From Intestinibaculum porci (GTDB taxonomy: Bacteria > Bacillota_I > Bacilli_A > Erysipelotrichales > Coprobacillaceae): DNA of 64,000 nt. Each line of letters starts with the position of its first letter. Position 1 is the stretch's first letter. Below, piece after piece: positions 18,254 through 26,925 of the stretch. The notes below the pieces were generated by a model. It was not told the origin of the DNA. It was given only the letters and a program-made list of their open reading frames with translations, and did no database searches. Where the stretch lies: NCBI RefSeq assembly GCF_003925875.1, contig NZ_AP019309.1, positions 2,232,001 to 2,296,000 on the forward strand, read 5' to 3'. A program made the translations under genes and the position numbers.

Positions 18254-19261
18254 TTAATGATTATAAACAATGACATCACTTGTCATTGAAGTAATCGGCC
18301 AGGAAAGGTACTTTTTCGCTTCTTTTGGATCATTGACAATCCACACATCGACTTTTAAACCAGCATCTAAGACTTTCTGACAAAAATCTTTTTTGGCTTT
18401 TGATTTCTTGATCGAATAATTCCAGTGATGCGTGACAAGTAAATCAAGATCATCAAAATCCTCTTCTAAGATATACCACAATTCATGGCCTTGATTGATT
18501 TTTTCATAAGCGAGCAGATTCTCTTTGAGCGCTGATGTCACCCGCGCTTTCTTTCCTAAATGATGGGCATCAATCATATCTCTGATCGTCACTAATAAAT
18601 CTTCGTTTTCACCGCATAAGGTTTCATCTTTTAACTCAATCATCGGCGCCGCATTGCTTTTTTCCATTAAAGTTAAGTATTCTTCAAATGTCGGCACTTG
18701 TAAATCAGAATATTCCTCATGATTTGTCCCGCCGATAAAAGGCAAAGCGCGGATTTCGTCAAACGTCAGTTCATTGACTGATTTCTCACTGTCTAACATC
18801 CGTTTCACTGATGATTTGTCATGGAATAAAACGAGCTGACGGTCTTTCGTAACCGCAATATCCGTTTCGACATAGTCGACCCCCGCATCCAAGGCTAACT
18901 GGAAGGAAGGCATCGTATTTTCTGGTGCTAACTTACGAAAACCGCGATGACCAGTAAAAGCTTTAATACCTCTTGGCACATCAATGACATCTAAGCCAAT
19001 GCGTGCCAGTTTTCCGCAAGCATAAGCAAGAATCTCGCCATAGCCTTCTTTTAAGCCAGTGACTTGACCTTTTTCATCAACCCTTAAGATATCCGGATTA
19101 TCACTGACATAGTGAATCGGCGCCTGCATCACGCCGCCTGGGCCAATGATCTTGGGTACAACAGAAATCGTTTCGTGAGGATGTAAACAGGTCGTTTTAA
19201 AATCTTTATAAGTCGGATGGGCAAAGACTTTACGGCCGGGATTATTAGGATTTTTAGCCAT
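18254..19261 (-). CDS. Glycerophosphodiester phosphodiesterase with N-terminal Ig-like domain
   Basis: The gene encodes 335 residues. Residues about 15-92 form a Big_2-like Ig domain (SDNPDILRVDEKGQVTGLKEG). From about 95 to the end is a GDPD TIM barrel with FTGHRG, PENTMPS, VETDIAVTKD and LFHDKS, covering the catalytic His pair and metal-binding Glu/Asp. GDPDs hydrolyse glycerophosphodiesters to glycerol-3-phosphate and an alcohol, and some trim teichoic acids. There is no signal peptide or TM segment at the chosen start (AGGAGG 8 nt upstream), so an Ig domain normally seen on surface proteins appears to be cytoplasmic. A hairpin after tagF precedes it. A role in recycling or editing teichoic acid precursors is inferred from location. 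Confidence 0.88.
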   Translation of the reverse strand: MAKNPNNPGRKVFAHPTYKDFKTTCLHPHETISVVPKIIGPGGVMQAPIHYVSDNPDILRVDEKGQVTGLKEGYGEILAYACGKLARIGLDVIDVPRGIKAFTGHRGFRKLAPENTMPSFQLALDAGVDYVETDIAVTKDRQLVLFHDKSSVKRMLDSEKSVNELTFDEIRALPFIGGTNHEEYSDLQVPTFEEYLTLMEKSNAAPMIELKDETLCGENEDLLVTIRDMIDAHHLGKKARVTSALKENLLAYEKINQGHELWYILEEDFDDLDLLVTHHWNYSIKKSKAKKDFCQKVLDAGLKVDVWIVNDPKEAKKYLSWPITSMTSDVIVYNH

Positions 19262-19275
19262 AAGATTTACCTCCT

Positions 19276-19304
19276 AAACAAAGTGGATATCAACGATATC
19301 CACT
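19276..19304 (-). terminator. Hairpin between tagF-like gene and GDPD (terminator or attenuator)
   Basis: A 9-bp perfect stem (GTGGATATC/GATATCCAC, 3-nt loop) overlaps the tagF stop and is followed by TTTGTTT on the minus strand. With the GDPD ribosome site directly behind it, partial termination or mRNA stabilisation is possible. Confidence 0.6.
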
Positions 19305-20931
19305 ATTTCTTTAATAGTAATGTATCAATAATACGATCCGTTGAATGACCATCCGTATAACGGAAGTTCTTCTTCACAAATGGATCGACTTTTTCAAATT
19401 CGAAATCACGTTTTTCTAACGCTTTTAATAAATCTTCCGAAGTGCGGACAATCTTGCCTGGCACCATTTCTGAATACGGTTCATAGAAACCGCGATCTGC
19501 TTCATATTTCATGCGGTCAAAAGCATAGAAAAGCATTGGTTTTCTAAATAATGAGAATTCATAAATCACCGATGAATAATCAGTAATCAGCAAGTCCGTC
19601 ACAAAAAGCATATCATTGATTTCTCTAAACGAAGAAGCATCAATGATAACATCCTTAAATTCATCAGGAATCGGTAAAGGTTCCCGGACAAAAGGATGCA
19701 TCTTAATAAGCATAATCGACTGATGAGCTTTTAAATAAGCGCCGATCCCTTCAAAGTCTATCATATCCATCGGAAAAGAAGCGGTGCGGGCATTCACCCC
19801 GCGAAAAGTCGGAGCATACATAATGACTTCTTTCGCCCCTTTGATCTGCGGGAAGGATGCTAACACTTCCGGAATGACTTTCTTTTTATAGTTTTCATCA
19901 AAGAAGATGTCTGTACGCGGCACTCCTAAAGGCATAATTTTATGTTCTTCAATGCCGAATGCTTCGGCGTAATGGGCCGCCGCTAACTGTGATGAGACAC
20001 ACATTGCTGTGTAACATTTATGCACGCGGGTATCAAACGCGGGCGCACCGGGTTTGCCTAAACGCTCTAAGCCAACGGTTTTAAAGGCCCCGCAGGCATG
20101 CCATACCTGAATAATATCGGTATGCGGCGCATAGTCCACATGATAAAGCTCTGGCTGATAGTCATCACAAATGATGATATTGGCCATCGCTAATTTACGG
20201 GTGAACGAAAACTTATTGAAAAAAGAACGGCGGTCTTTGATATTTTCCTTGAAGGAAAAATCAATCTGAAACTGCTTGTCGACACCGCGTTCCACCATCC
20301 GGTTATAAATAAAGGCTTCATTCCCGCCTAATTCCTTCCGTGATGAAGAGGTAAAAAGCAGACGGTTACCGCCCGGTTTATTAAAACGCTTAAAGAAATT
20401 AAACGTTTTCACAAAGCCCCAGACGCTTAAATTATGCATTCGCTTTTTATGCGCTTTCTTCTTTTTCTGCAGCCAGGTTAATGGCACCGCCGGTTTCGAG
20501 TAATCGATTTTTAAGAAATAGGATAAGTTATCCTGATCGATTTTTGATTCGGCATGATAATAGTTTTTCGCACTTTTATCAAAATACGCATTGTACTGAT
20601 TAGAAATATTGAAAGTTCGCTCGCCCATCGCTTCCACTAAAGAAGGAATCGGATAACTTTCATGGCTATGATCTTTGCCATCGATGGCGATGAGATACCA
20701 GTCGCCACTTGGCAGCGGTGTTTCATGATTGATCGACATCAGATTAAAAGAAAGGTGAAAATGCGTCCCGTCCCACGTAATCTTGGTTGGTTTTAAAATG
20801 GTATTGGTGATATAGTCACGTAAAACAAGGGCTTTCACCGTTAAGTGAGGATTCGTATTTTCCCCATCGATATGCACCATAATACGTTTTATAGCCACAT
20901 TTTCAATAATAATACTTCTCGTTGAACGCAT
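19303..20931 (-). CDS. Teichoic acid polymerase, TagF/TarL-like, with N-terminal extension
   Basis: The gene encodes 542 residues. The first 150 or so residues are a beta-rich accessory region (WDGTHFHLSFNL, SGDWYLIAIDG) absent from the two shorter paralogues. A basic linker (KKKKAHKKRMH) follows at about 165-180. The C-terminal catalytic region has WHACGAFKTVGLERLGK, APTFRGVN, KMHPFV and ITDYSSVIYEFSLF. Full TagF/TarL polymerases also carry an N-terminal domain, so this is the best candidate for the main polyol-phosphate polymerase of the locus. The ATG follows an AGGAGG site that was duplicated in tandem (see the repeat at 20929-20976). It follows the exporter genes and precedes GDPD-tarI-tarJ. 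Confidence 0.9.
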   Translation of the reverse strand: MRSTRSIIIENVAIKRIMVHIDGENTNPHLTVKALVLRDYITNTILKPTKITWDGTHFHLSFNLMSINHETPLPSGDWYLIAIDGKDHSHESYPIPSLVEAMGERTFNISNQYNAYFDKSAKNYYHAESKIDQDNLSYFLKIDYSKPAVPLTWLQKKKKAHKKRMHNLSVWGFVKTFNFFKRFNKPGGNRLLFTSSSRKELGGNEAFIYNRMVERGVDKQFQIDFSFKENIKDRRSFFNKFSFTRKLAMANIIICDDYQPELYHVDYAPHTDIIQVWHACGAFKTVGLERLGKPGAPAFDTRVHKCYTAMCVSSQLAAAHYAEAFGIEEHKIMPLGVPRTDIFFDENYKKKVIPEVLASFPQIKGAKEVIMYAPTFRGVNARTASFPMDMIDFEGIGAYLKAHQSIMLIKMHPFVREPLPIPDEFKDVIIDASSFREINDMLFVTDLLITDYSSVIYEFSLFRKPMLFYAFDRMKYEADRGFYEPYSEMVPGKIVRTSEDLLKALEKRDFEFEKVDPFVKKNFRYTDGHSTDRIIDTLLLKK

Positions 20932-20976
20932 AGTTCCTCCTTATCTTGAACGCATAGTTCCTCCTTATCTTGAACG
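20929..20976. repeat. Two tandem copies of a 24-bp unit at the tagH-tagF junction
   Basis: Two perfect copies, 20929-20952 and 20953-20976, plus a third partial copy of 7 bp at 20922-20928. Each unit carries, on the minus strand, codons for RSR, a TAA stop, AGGAGG and an ATG. The duplication leaves a 5-codon minigene (ATG at 20955, stop ending at 20941) with its own ribosome site between tagH and the true tagF start. Confidence 0.95.
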
Positions 20977-21786
20977 GATCGCCGCAAAGACTTTATCTAA
21001 AAATGAACGTTTAGAATTTTTGATAATACGACGAGCAAACTTACGATCACGTTCTTTCTTTTTCTCTTTACCTGATAAGCCATTATAGTAATCAACATAT
21101 TCCGCGTAGCGATCACAGACTTCATCGATATCGCCATATTCTCTCAGCATCCCGCCTTCGATCCACATCGCGGTATCACAGAAGTCACGTACCTGTTTGA
21201 GGTTATGGGAAATGAAGATGATCGTTTTGCCTTGATCACGTAATTCTTTCATTTTTTCCAGACACTTAGCCGCAAAGCCTTTATCACCGACACTTAACGC
21301 TTCATCGACGATCATAATTTCTGGATCCAGACATAAGTTAATGGCAAAGCCTAAACGGGATTTCATACCACTCGAATACTTTTTCACGGGCTGATAGAGG
21401 AAGTCCCCGATTTCTGCGAAATCGATGACCCCCTGTTTAATTTTATCAATACGTCGTTTTGATAAACCTAACAAAGCCCCTTTCAGTTCGATATTTTCCA
21501 TTCCGGTTAACTGCTGATTGAGACCCGTATTAATCGCGACTAAGGCCTGTGAGCCGTTAACGATCATTTCGCCTTCATCAGGATCGCAGATCCCCGCTAG
21601 GATAATCGACATGGTCGACTTCCCGGAACCGTTAGTACCTAAAATACCGACAACTTCACCTTTTTGCACAGTAAAGTTAAGATCTTTTAAGGCGTAAAAC
21701 TTAACGCCTTCATCTTTTTTCTCTTTTCCTCGTAATTCGTATATTTTAGAAGCATGGCGCGCTTCAATTGCAATATTGGAATCCAT
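20965..21786 (-). CDS. tagH: Teichoic acid export ATP-binding protein TagH
   Basis: The gene encodes 273 residues. The ABC ATPase has Walker A GTNGSGKST (50-58), signature YSSGMKSRL, Walker B IMIVDEAL and switch His in FISHNL. The SSGM signature and the insertion before Walker A (residues 18-30) are typical of polysaccharide/teichoic acid exporters of the TagH/Wzt class. A short basic C-terminus replaces the long extracytoplasmic extension of Bacillus TagH. It pairs with TagG, 11 bp upstream, to flip lipid-linked teichoic acid. The last codons are part of the duplicated 24-bp unit. Confidence 0.93.
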   Translation of the reverse strand: MDSNIAIEARHASKIYELRGKEKKDEGVKFYALKDLNFTVQKGEVVGILGTNGSGKSTMSIILAGICDPDEGEMIVNGSQALVAINTGLNQQLTGMENIELKGALLGLSKRRIDKIKQGVIDFAEIGDFLYQPVKKYSSGMKSRLGFAINLCLDPEIMIVDEALSVGDKGFAAKCLEKMKELRDQGKTIIFISHNLKQVRDFCDTAMWIEGGMLREYGDIDEVCDRYAEYVDYYNGLSGKEKKKERDRKFARRIIKNSKRSFLDKVFAAIRSR

Positions 21787-21797
21787 TCGTCATCCTC

Positions 21798-22601
21798 CTA
21801 AATAAAGTCTACGAATTTGGCTTTAAACTTATACATCATCGTTGAGCCAAAGACAAATAAGAATGCGGTAATCACCCAAAAGGTCACCATCGAATATTTA
21901 TAATACATAAACCCTTTATGGTAGAAGAAACAGTCACGATACCCTTCGACAATATAGTACACTGGATTCGTTAACATAATGCGCTGCAAGACCCCTGGTA
22001 ATCGTTTGATATCCCATAAAATCGGAGTCATATACAGCAGCAGGCGCATCAATGCCAAAACGAGCTTACGCGTATCACGGGCTAACATATTGAGCACGGA
22101 TGTGGTCATCGATAATGAAATGGTAAAGATGATCGCACAAACGCAGTAATAGACTAAACCTAACCAATGTAATGAAGGATAATAACCGCCACATGCAAGC
22201 AAGACTGTTAAAATGATCATTAGACAAAAATGATCAAAAAGCTTCGCAAAGATGACTGTTGCCGGTAATACACTGACCGGGAACTTCATTTTGGTAATGA
22301 TATTGATCCTCTTGAAAATCGCATTGCAGCCATCAGTAATACAAGGTGAGATAAAAAACCAGCAGACCATGCCGCCCAGCATCCACCAGATATAGGTAAT
22401 GCCATCGACATCCTTTCGATCAAAGACTAACCCGAAGACAAACCAGTACGTTAAACACTGGATCACCGGGTTGGCAAAGTTCCAGAATAAGCCGAGTTTG
22501 GAATCTCGCATATCCGCTAACACCTGATACTTCGCAATGGAATAAATACGAAAGAGGTTTTGAAAGTTCTCTTTCAGAACAAACTTACAAGCATCAATCA
22601 T
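21798..22601 (-). CDS. tagG: Teichoic acid export permease TagG
   Basis: The gene encodes 267 residues with six hydrophobic helices, in the ABC-2 type polysaccharide export permease family. It shows the typical amphipathic N-terminus, DSKLGLFWNFANPVIQ, and the late NPVYYIVEGYRDCFFY. With TagH it forms the two-component exporter of undecaprenyl-linked teichoic acid. It is the first gene of the exporter-polymerase operon; an AGGAGGAA site precedes the ATG. A possible promoter (TTGATT, 17 bp, TAATAA) lies in the 56 bp behind pyrE, but it is weak. Confidence 0.92.
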   Translation of the reverse strand: MIDACKFVLKENFQNLFRIYSIAKYQVLADMRDSKLGLFWNFANPVIQCLTYWFVFGLVFDRKDVDGITYIWWMLGGMVCWFFISPCITDGCNAIFKRINIITKMKFPVSVLPATVIFAKLFDHFCLMIILTVLLACGGYYPSLHWLGLVYYCVCAIIFTISLSMTTSVLNMLARDTRKLVLALMRLLLYMTPILWDIKRLPGVLQRIMLTNPVYYIVEGYRDCFFYHKGFMYYKYSMVTFWVITAFLFVFGSTMMYKFKAKFVDFI

Positions 22602-22657
22602 TTTCTTTCCTCCTAGACAAAATAATATTATTACTCCTTTTGCGAGTCATAATCAAG

Positions 22658-23296
22658 TTATTTATCTAACCAGGATTCATCACGTGGGTCTTTTTTCCAA
22701 GCCTGCAGTTTTTCTAAAGCATCATGAGAAACATAGTTATGGGCAATTGCCACTGGTAATAAAGTGTCATAATTAGATAACGTGACAAACTTGCAGTTGG
22801 CTTTCGCAAAGTTTTCCACGCTTGCTGGTAAACCGTAAGTAAAGATCGCAACTAAGCCTAACACTTCACAGCCAGCTTCACGCAGCGCTTCAACAACTTC
22901 CAAAGAAGAACCGCCTGTGGAAATCAAATCTTCCACAACAACAACCTTCATCCCTTTTTTAACAACACCTTCAATATTATTCTGACGGCCATGTGATTTG
23001 TGACTGCCGCGAACATACCCCATTGGCAGCCCTAAACGTTCAGCCACTAAAGCCGCATGCGCGATGCCAGCCGTTGATGTGCCTTCTAAGACTTCGACAT
23101 CAGGGAAGTTTTCTTTAATTAAAGCAGCTAAGCCATCTTCGACATCATTTCGCACATTTGGATAAGATAAAGTCAAACGGTTATCACAATAAATTGGGGA
23201 CTTAATTCCGGAAGCCCAGGTAAAAGGTTCTTCTGGTCTTAAAAAGACCGCTTTGATATCTAATAAATCTTTCGCAATTTTTTCTGCAGTGTTCAT
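22658..23296 (-). CDS. pyrE: Orotate phosphoribosyltransferase
   Basis: The gene encodes 212 residues from the ATG at 23294-23296 ([12 protein letters not shown]), with AAGGAGAG upstream. An earlier in-frame ATG overlaps pyrF and has no such site. The PRPP-binding motif [13 protein letters not shown] is intact, as are the orotate-site loop ([21 protein letters not shown]) and the flexible loop KSHGRQNN. The enzyme converts orotate plus PRPP to OMP, the step before PyrF. It lies 4 bp after pyrF and is followed, without a visible strong terminator, by tagG. No other pyr genes are in the window. Confidence 0.97.
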   Translation of the reverse strand: MNTAEKIAKDLLDIKAVFLRPEEPFTWASGIKSPIYCDNRLTLSYPNVRNDVEDGLAALIKENFPDVEVLEGTSTAGIAHAALVAERLGLPMGYVRGSHKSHGRQNNIEGVVKKGMKVVVVEDLISTGGSSLEVVEALREAGCEVLGLVAIFTYGLPASVENFAKANCKFVTLSNYDTLLPVAIAHNYVSHDALEKLQAWKKDPRDESWLDK

Positions 23297-23300
23297 ATTT

Positions 23301-24008
23301 CTACTCTCCTTCAAACTGTCTCACAACTTCTTTATAAGCAGCTACGGGATCCGCAGCGGCGGTGATGGAACGGCCCACCACAATATAACTTGAGGTTAAC
23401 GCGCGCGCTTTCGCGGGCGTGGTTACACGTTTTTGATCATCGACATTATTGCCGGCTAAGCGAATTCCTGGGGTTACGGTTAAAAAATCTGTTCCTAAAG
23501 CGTCATGAATCGGTTTCGATTCTAGCGGCGAGCAGACCACGCCATCTAAACCAGCCGCCTGGGCATTTTTCGCTAAATGGACAACAACATCTTCTAACGG
23601 TTCATGAATACCTAATTCATTATCTAAGACATCCTGATCTAAAGATGTTAAACAAGTCACGGCAATACATAACGGACGTTTGTCATGTACTTTGCCTTCT
23701 TCTAAGCCTTCAATAGCCGCTTTCATCATGGCCACCGAGCCGCTGGCATGAACATTAACGATATCACAATCTAAACGGGCTAACTGCTTCATCGCCTGTT
23801 TCACAGTATGTGGAATATCATGTAACTTAAGATCTAAGAAAATCTTATGTCCTTTATCTTTGATCATCTTAATAATGGCTGGACCTTCGCCATAGAAAAG
23901 TTCCATGCCGACTTTGACATAGAGCGATTCTCCTGCGAATTTGTCTAAAAAATCAGCAACGGCCTGCTGGTCTTGAAAATCCAGCGCCACAATAACTTTA
24001 TTTTCCAT
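23301..24008 (-). CDS. pyrF: Orotidine-5'-phosphate decarboxylase
   Basis: The gene encodes 235 residues, a type 1 OMP decarboxylase TIM barrel. It has VALDF at the N-terminus, the catalytic K-D-x-K-type array in [13 protein letters not shown], and the phosphate-binding TPGIR and VVGRSI. It forms UMP from OMP in the last step of de novo pyrimidine synthesis. A promoter (24037-24064) lies upstream. No PyrR-type leader hairpin is evident in the 28 bp between the -10 and the ATG. Confidence 0.97.
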   Translation of the reverse strand: MENKVIVALDFQDQQAVADFLDKFAGESLYVKVGMELFYGEGPAIIKMIKDKGHKIFLDLKLHDIPHTVKQAMKQLARLDCDIVNVHASGSVAMMKAAIEGLEEGKVHDKRPLCIAVTCLTSLDQDVLDNELGIHEPLEDVVVHLAKNAQAAGLDGVVCSPLESKPIHDALGTDFLTVTPGIRLAGNNVDDQKRVTTPAKARALTSSYIVVGRSITAAADPVAAYKEVVRQFEGE

Positions 24009-24036
24009 ATGTTCCTCCGTTATTTCAGTTTGCCTT

Positions 24037-24064
24037 ATTATATCATAGAAACGCTCTCATTAAA
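24037..24064 (-). promoter_or_regulatory. pyrFE promoter
   Basis: On the minus strand TTTAAT, a 16-bp spacer and TATAAT precede pyrF by about 30 bp. Confidence 0.6.
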
Positions 24065-24164
24065 TGATTTTCCATCGTTTTCCAACGTTTTTACATCGTG
24101 AAACGTTATTTTGTAGAAGACACCCTATCATTGTGATATACTTTTTGGCGAAGGAGAGAAAAAG

Positions 24165-25778
24165 ATGAACAAAAAGTCAATCGTCAAGCAAGCTGGGATT
24201 CTTGCGATTGCGGGTATTATTGTCCGTATTATCGGGGTTTTATACCGCAGTCCGTTAACTGCGATGATTGGAGATGAAGGGAACGGCTATTATTCAACCG
24301 CTTATAATATTTATGCCATGATCCTGCTGATTTCCTCGTATTCCATCCCGACCGCCATATCAAAGCTTGTCAGTGAAAAAATCGCCCTGAAACAATATGC
24401 CAATGCGAAAAAAATCTTCAAGTGTGCGATTCTCTATATTACCGTCGTAGCTGGGGCTGCGGCCATCATTACTTTTATTTTAGCGCCATGGATCGTCGAT
24501 CCCGGAGCTGTTTTTGCCTTAAGAATCTTATGCCCAACCATTTTCTTATCTGGTTTAGTGGGCGTTATGCGTGGTTATTTCCAGGCTTACAATACGACTC
24601 TTTATACGTCGGTCTCCCAGATCTTAGAGCAGATTTTTAATGCCATCGTCTCTGTTGGCGCGGCTTATTTCTTTATCCGCAGCATCGGCGCCGGTTTGCC
24701 TAAGTCTGTCTCCGCGCAGCTAGGGGCTGGCGGCTCGGCTTTAGGGACAGGCGCCGGGGTCATGATTGCCCTGATCTATTTATTCACGATGTTCTTGTCA
24801 AAACGTTCAAGTATGACAATGGAAACGGGCCATGACCATGCCGATAGTACAAAAGCTATTTTTAAAGCCATTTTAAATATTGTCACACCCATTATTATCG
24901 CGACTTGTGTTTATAACTTAGTCACCGTCGTCGATATGTCAATCTTCTATTCGATCATGAAATTCAAAGGCTTAGATCGCATTACCCGCGTTTCTACTTA
25001 TGGTGTCTACGCCGGAAAATATACGGTCTTAATGAATGTCCCGGTCGCTTTAGCGAGTGCGATGTCAACCGCTTCGATTCCGGCTATTTCCGGAGCTTAC
25101 GCCAAAAAAGATATAAAAGCTGTCCGCGCCGCTATTGAAAATGCCATTTCGGTATCAATGCTCGTCATTATCCCTTGCGCTGTCGGTTTAGCCGTTTTAT
25201 CTTACCCGATCATGGGCGTGCTCTTCCCGCAGCGAGAAACTCTGATGCTCGCTTCCACGACTTTAAAAATTGGTGCGATCGCGACTGTATTCTATGGCAT
25301 TTCCACAATTTCCAACGGGATTTTGCAGGCCTTAGGAATGCCTAATATTCCTTTGAAAAATGCCGTTGTGGCATTAATCGTCCATGTTGTTTTATTAAGC
25401 GTTTTATTATTAGGAATGCCGCATCGCTATTTACGTTATTCCCTTTATATGTTAGCGATTGGGACAACTGTTTATGCCTTCCAGATGTGTATTACCAATC
25501 AGAAAGCATTATTAAAAATCGTTGGCTTTAAATACAAATGGAAACGCGTCTTCGTTATTCCAACGATCGCTGCCCTGCTTATGGGCGTGGCGACTTACCT
25601 TGTCTATACGCTTTTATTCTCGCTCACCAGACGTGTCTTCCTGCCGCTCATGTTAGCGATTATGATTGCCATGGTCGTGTACTTTGGAATTATTTTATTC
25701 TTCTATAAAGATCATCCACAAGTACTTTACAATATTCCTGGCTTTGATAAAATCGCCCGTAAAGTATATAAAAAGTAA
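24165..25778 (+). CDS. MOP-superfamily lipid flippase (MurJ/YtgP/SpoVB-like)
   Basis: The gene encodes 537 residues with about 14 TM helices. The N-terminal IVRIIGVLYRSPLTAMIG and the loop GVMRGYFQAYNT followed by SVSQILEQIFN are characteristic of the YtgP/SpoVB branch of the polysaccharide transport family, which includes Bacillus MurJ. It probably flips lipid II or another undecaprenyl-linked precursor outward. It is a single gene with AAGGAGAG before the ATG, and its stop lies in a terminator shared with convergent acpP. Whether it serves peptidoglycan or a polysaccharide cannot be told; the nearby teichoic acid genes use their own ABC exporter. Confidence 0.88.
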   Translation: MNKKSIVKQAGILAIAGIIVRIIGVLYRSPLTAMIGDEGNGYYSTAYNIYAMILLISSYSIPTAISKLVSEKIALKQYANAKKIFKCAILYITVVAGAAAIITFILAPWIVDPGAVFALRILCPTIFLSGLVGVMRGYFQAYNTTLYTSVSQILEQIFNAIVSVGAAYFFIRSIGAGLPKSVSAQLGAGGSALGTGAGVMIALIYLFTMFLSKRSSMTMETGHDHADSTKAIFKAILNIVTPIIIATCVYNLVTVVDMSIFYSIMKFKGLDRITRVSTYGVYAGKYTVLMNVPVALASAMSTASIPAISGAYAKKDIKAVRAAIENAISVSMLVIIPCAVGLAVLSYPIMGVLFPQRETLMLASTTLKIGAIATVFYGISTISNGILQALGMPNIPLKNAVVALIVHVVLLSVLLLGMPHRYLRYSLYMLAIGTTVYAFQMCITNQKALLKIVGFKYKWKRVFVIPTIAALLMGVATYLVYTLLFSLTRRVFLPLMLAIMIAMVVYFGIILFFYKDHPQVLYNIPGFDKIARKVYKK

Positions 25779-25800
25779 GAGATTGCTCTCTTACTTTTTT
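25771..25800. terminator. Bidirectional terminator between flippase and acpP
   Basis: The 9-bp stem AAGTAAGAG/CTCTTACTT carries A-runs on one side and T-runs on the other, and contains both convergent stop codons. Confidence 0.92.
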
Positions 25801-26018
25801 GTTTTGCGATCAATTAAGTCGCATAAATCTTTTACTGTTTTAATCGATAACAATTCATCATCTTCAAAAGTCGTACCGATTTCTTCTTCTAAGGCAAAGA
25901 CTAAATCTACTAAGTCTAAGGAATCAATGCCTAAATCTTTGAAAGAAGAATCCATTGTCAATTCTTTACCGTTTAACTTATCCGCTAACGCTTCTTTAAT
26001 TTTATCAAAATAGTCCAT
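25791..26018 (-). CDS. acpP: Acyl carrier protein
   Basis: The gene encodes 75 residues, an acidic four-helix carrier protein. The phosphopantetheine attachment site is LGIDSLDLVDL, with the modified Ser at position 33. It carries growing acyl chains in fatty acid synthesis. It stands alone, away from fab genes, so it may be the housekeeping ACP or a dedicated one (for example for lipoteichoic acid D-alanylation, though no dlt genes are visible). Confidence 0.95.
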   Translation of the reverse strand: MDYFDKIKEALADKLNGKELTMDSSFKDLGIDSLDLVDLVFALEEEIGTTFEDDELLSIKTVKDLCDLIDRKTKK

Positions 26019-26188
26019 TTATTTCACCTCACAAAATAATTATACAAATCTCTCGCTGACAATCAAGAACAATACATAACCATGCCCACGATAAATTTTT
26101 CTCCCACAGCTTTTCGTTTCCGATATTAAGCTGCTTGTCTATCGTATTCCTAAGACTGTTCACTTTTTGTCATAAAATGTTTTAGCTT

Positions 26189-26923
26189 TTAAATAATGAA
26201 GGAATCTTTAAGATCCATGACCTCATCTTCACTTAAGCCGATGCTTTCTAAATACGCCTGCGCTGAGCCATAATGTTCATGCAGATAATCTAACATGATC
26301 ATCATATAGCGTGGTGAAGACTGTAAGTAATCTTTTGCATCTTCATCCATCATCTTGTCTAACTCTTCATTGATTGATTCATTATTGGCATAAGATTCAC
26401 TATAATCTTTCACGATATCATATTCATGACAACCTGCTAAATCTAATAATAACGCCGCAATAATGCCTGTTCTGTCTTTACCAGCCGAGCAGTGGAAAAG
26501 CACACAGTCATAAAGATGCTCTAAAAAGACCTTAAAAACCGCTTTGATCTGCTCTTTATGCGCTTCTAACGCATAAATATAAACACCGCCAAGATCGCGA
26601 TATTCACGCACTTCATCAGGGACAACCTTGACCACCTGACTGTCCATCAGATTGATTTCAATATTTTCAAAACGATCATCTTGCGCAAGACGTGATTTCA
26701 TGACACCTTTTTCAAAATCACTGCGTAAATCAATGACGACTCTAACGCCATAATCATAAAGCGTATCAAGATCATGATCCGTGCATAAGTATGGACCGCT
26801 TGCGCGAACATAGTGATGGGCCTTGGTATAGTGTCCATCCTGCGTTTCATAACCGCCCAAATCTCTGGTATTAGGCATATGTTCAAGTTCAATATAACGA
26901 TCTTCTCTTGTCATGTATTGCAT
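26189..26923 (-). CDS. Tyrosine/serine protein phosphatase (Y_phosphatase3 type)
   Basis: The gene encodes 244 residues. The N-terminal region NTRDLGGYETQDG is typical of this family. The active-site P-loop HCSAGKDRTGI holds the CX5R nucleophile and lies near residue 145. Homologues dephosphorylate phosphotyrosine or act on phosphoinositides. It is last in a tight operon: its ATG is 2 bp after the radical SAM gene. No kinase is adjacent. The substrate is unknown; it could be a small phosphorylated metabolite such as a pyridoxal compound, given the first gene of the operon (speculative). Confidence 0.88.
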   Translation of the reverse strand: MQYMTREDRYIELEHMPNTRDLGGYETQDGHYTKAHHYVRASGPYLCTDHDLDTLYDYGVRVVIDLRSDFEKGVMKSRLAQDDRFENIEINLMDSQVVKVVPDEVREYRDLGGVYIYALEAHKEQIKAVFKVFLEHLYDCVLFHCSAGKDRTGIIAALLLDLAGCHEYDIVKDYSESYANNESINEELDKMMDEDAKDYLQSSPRYMMIMLDYLHEHYGSAQAYLESIGLSEDEVMDLKDSFII

Positions 26924-26925
26924 GT

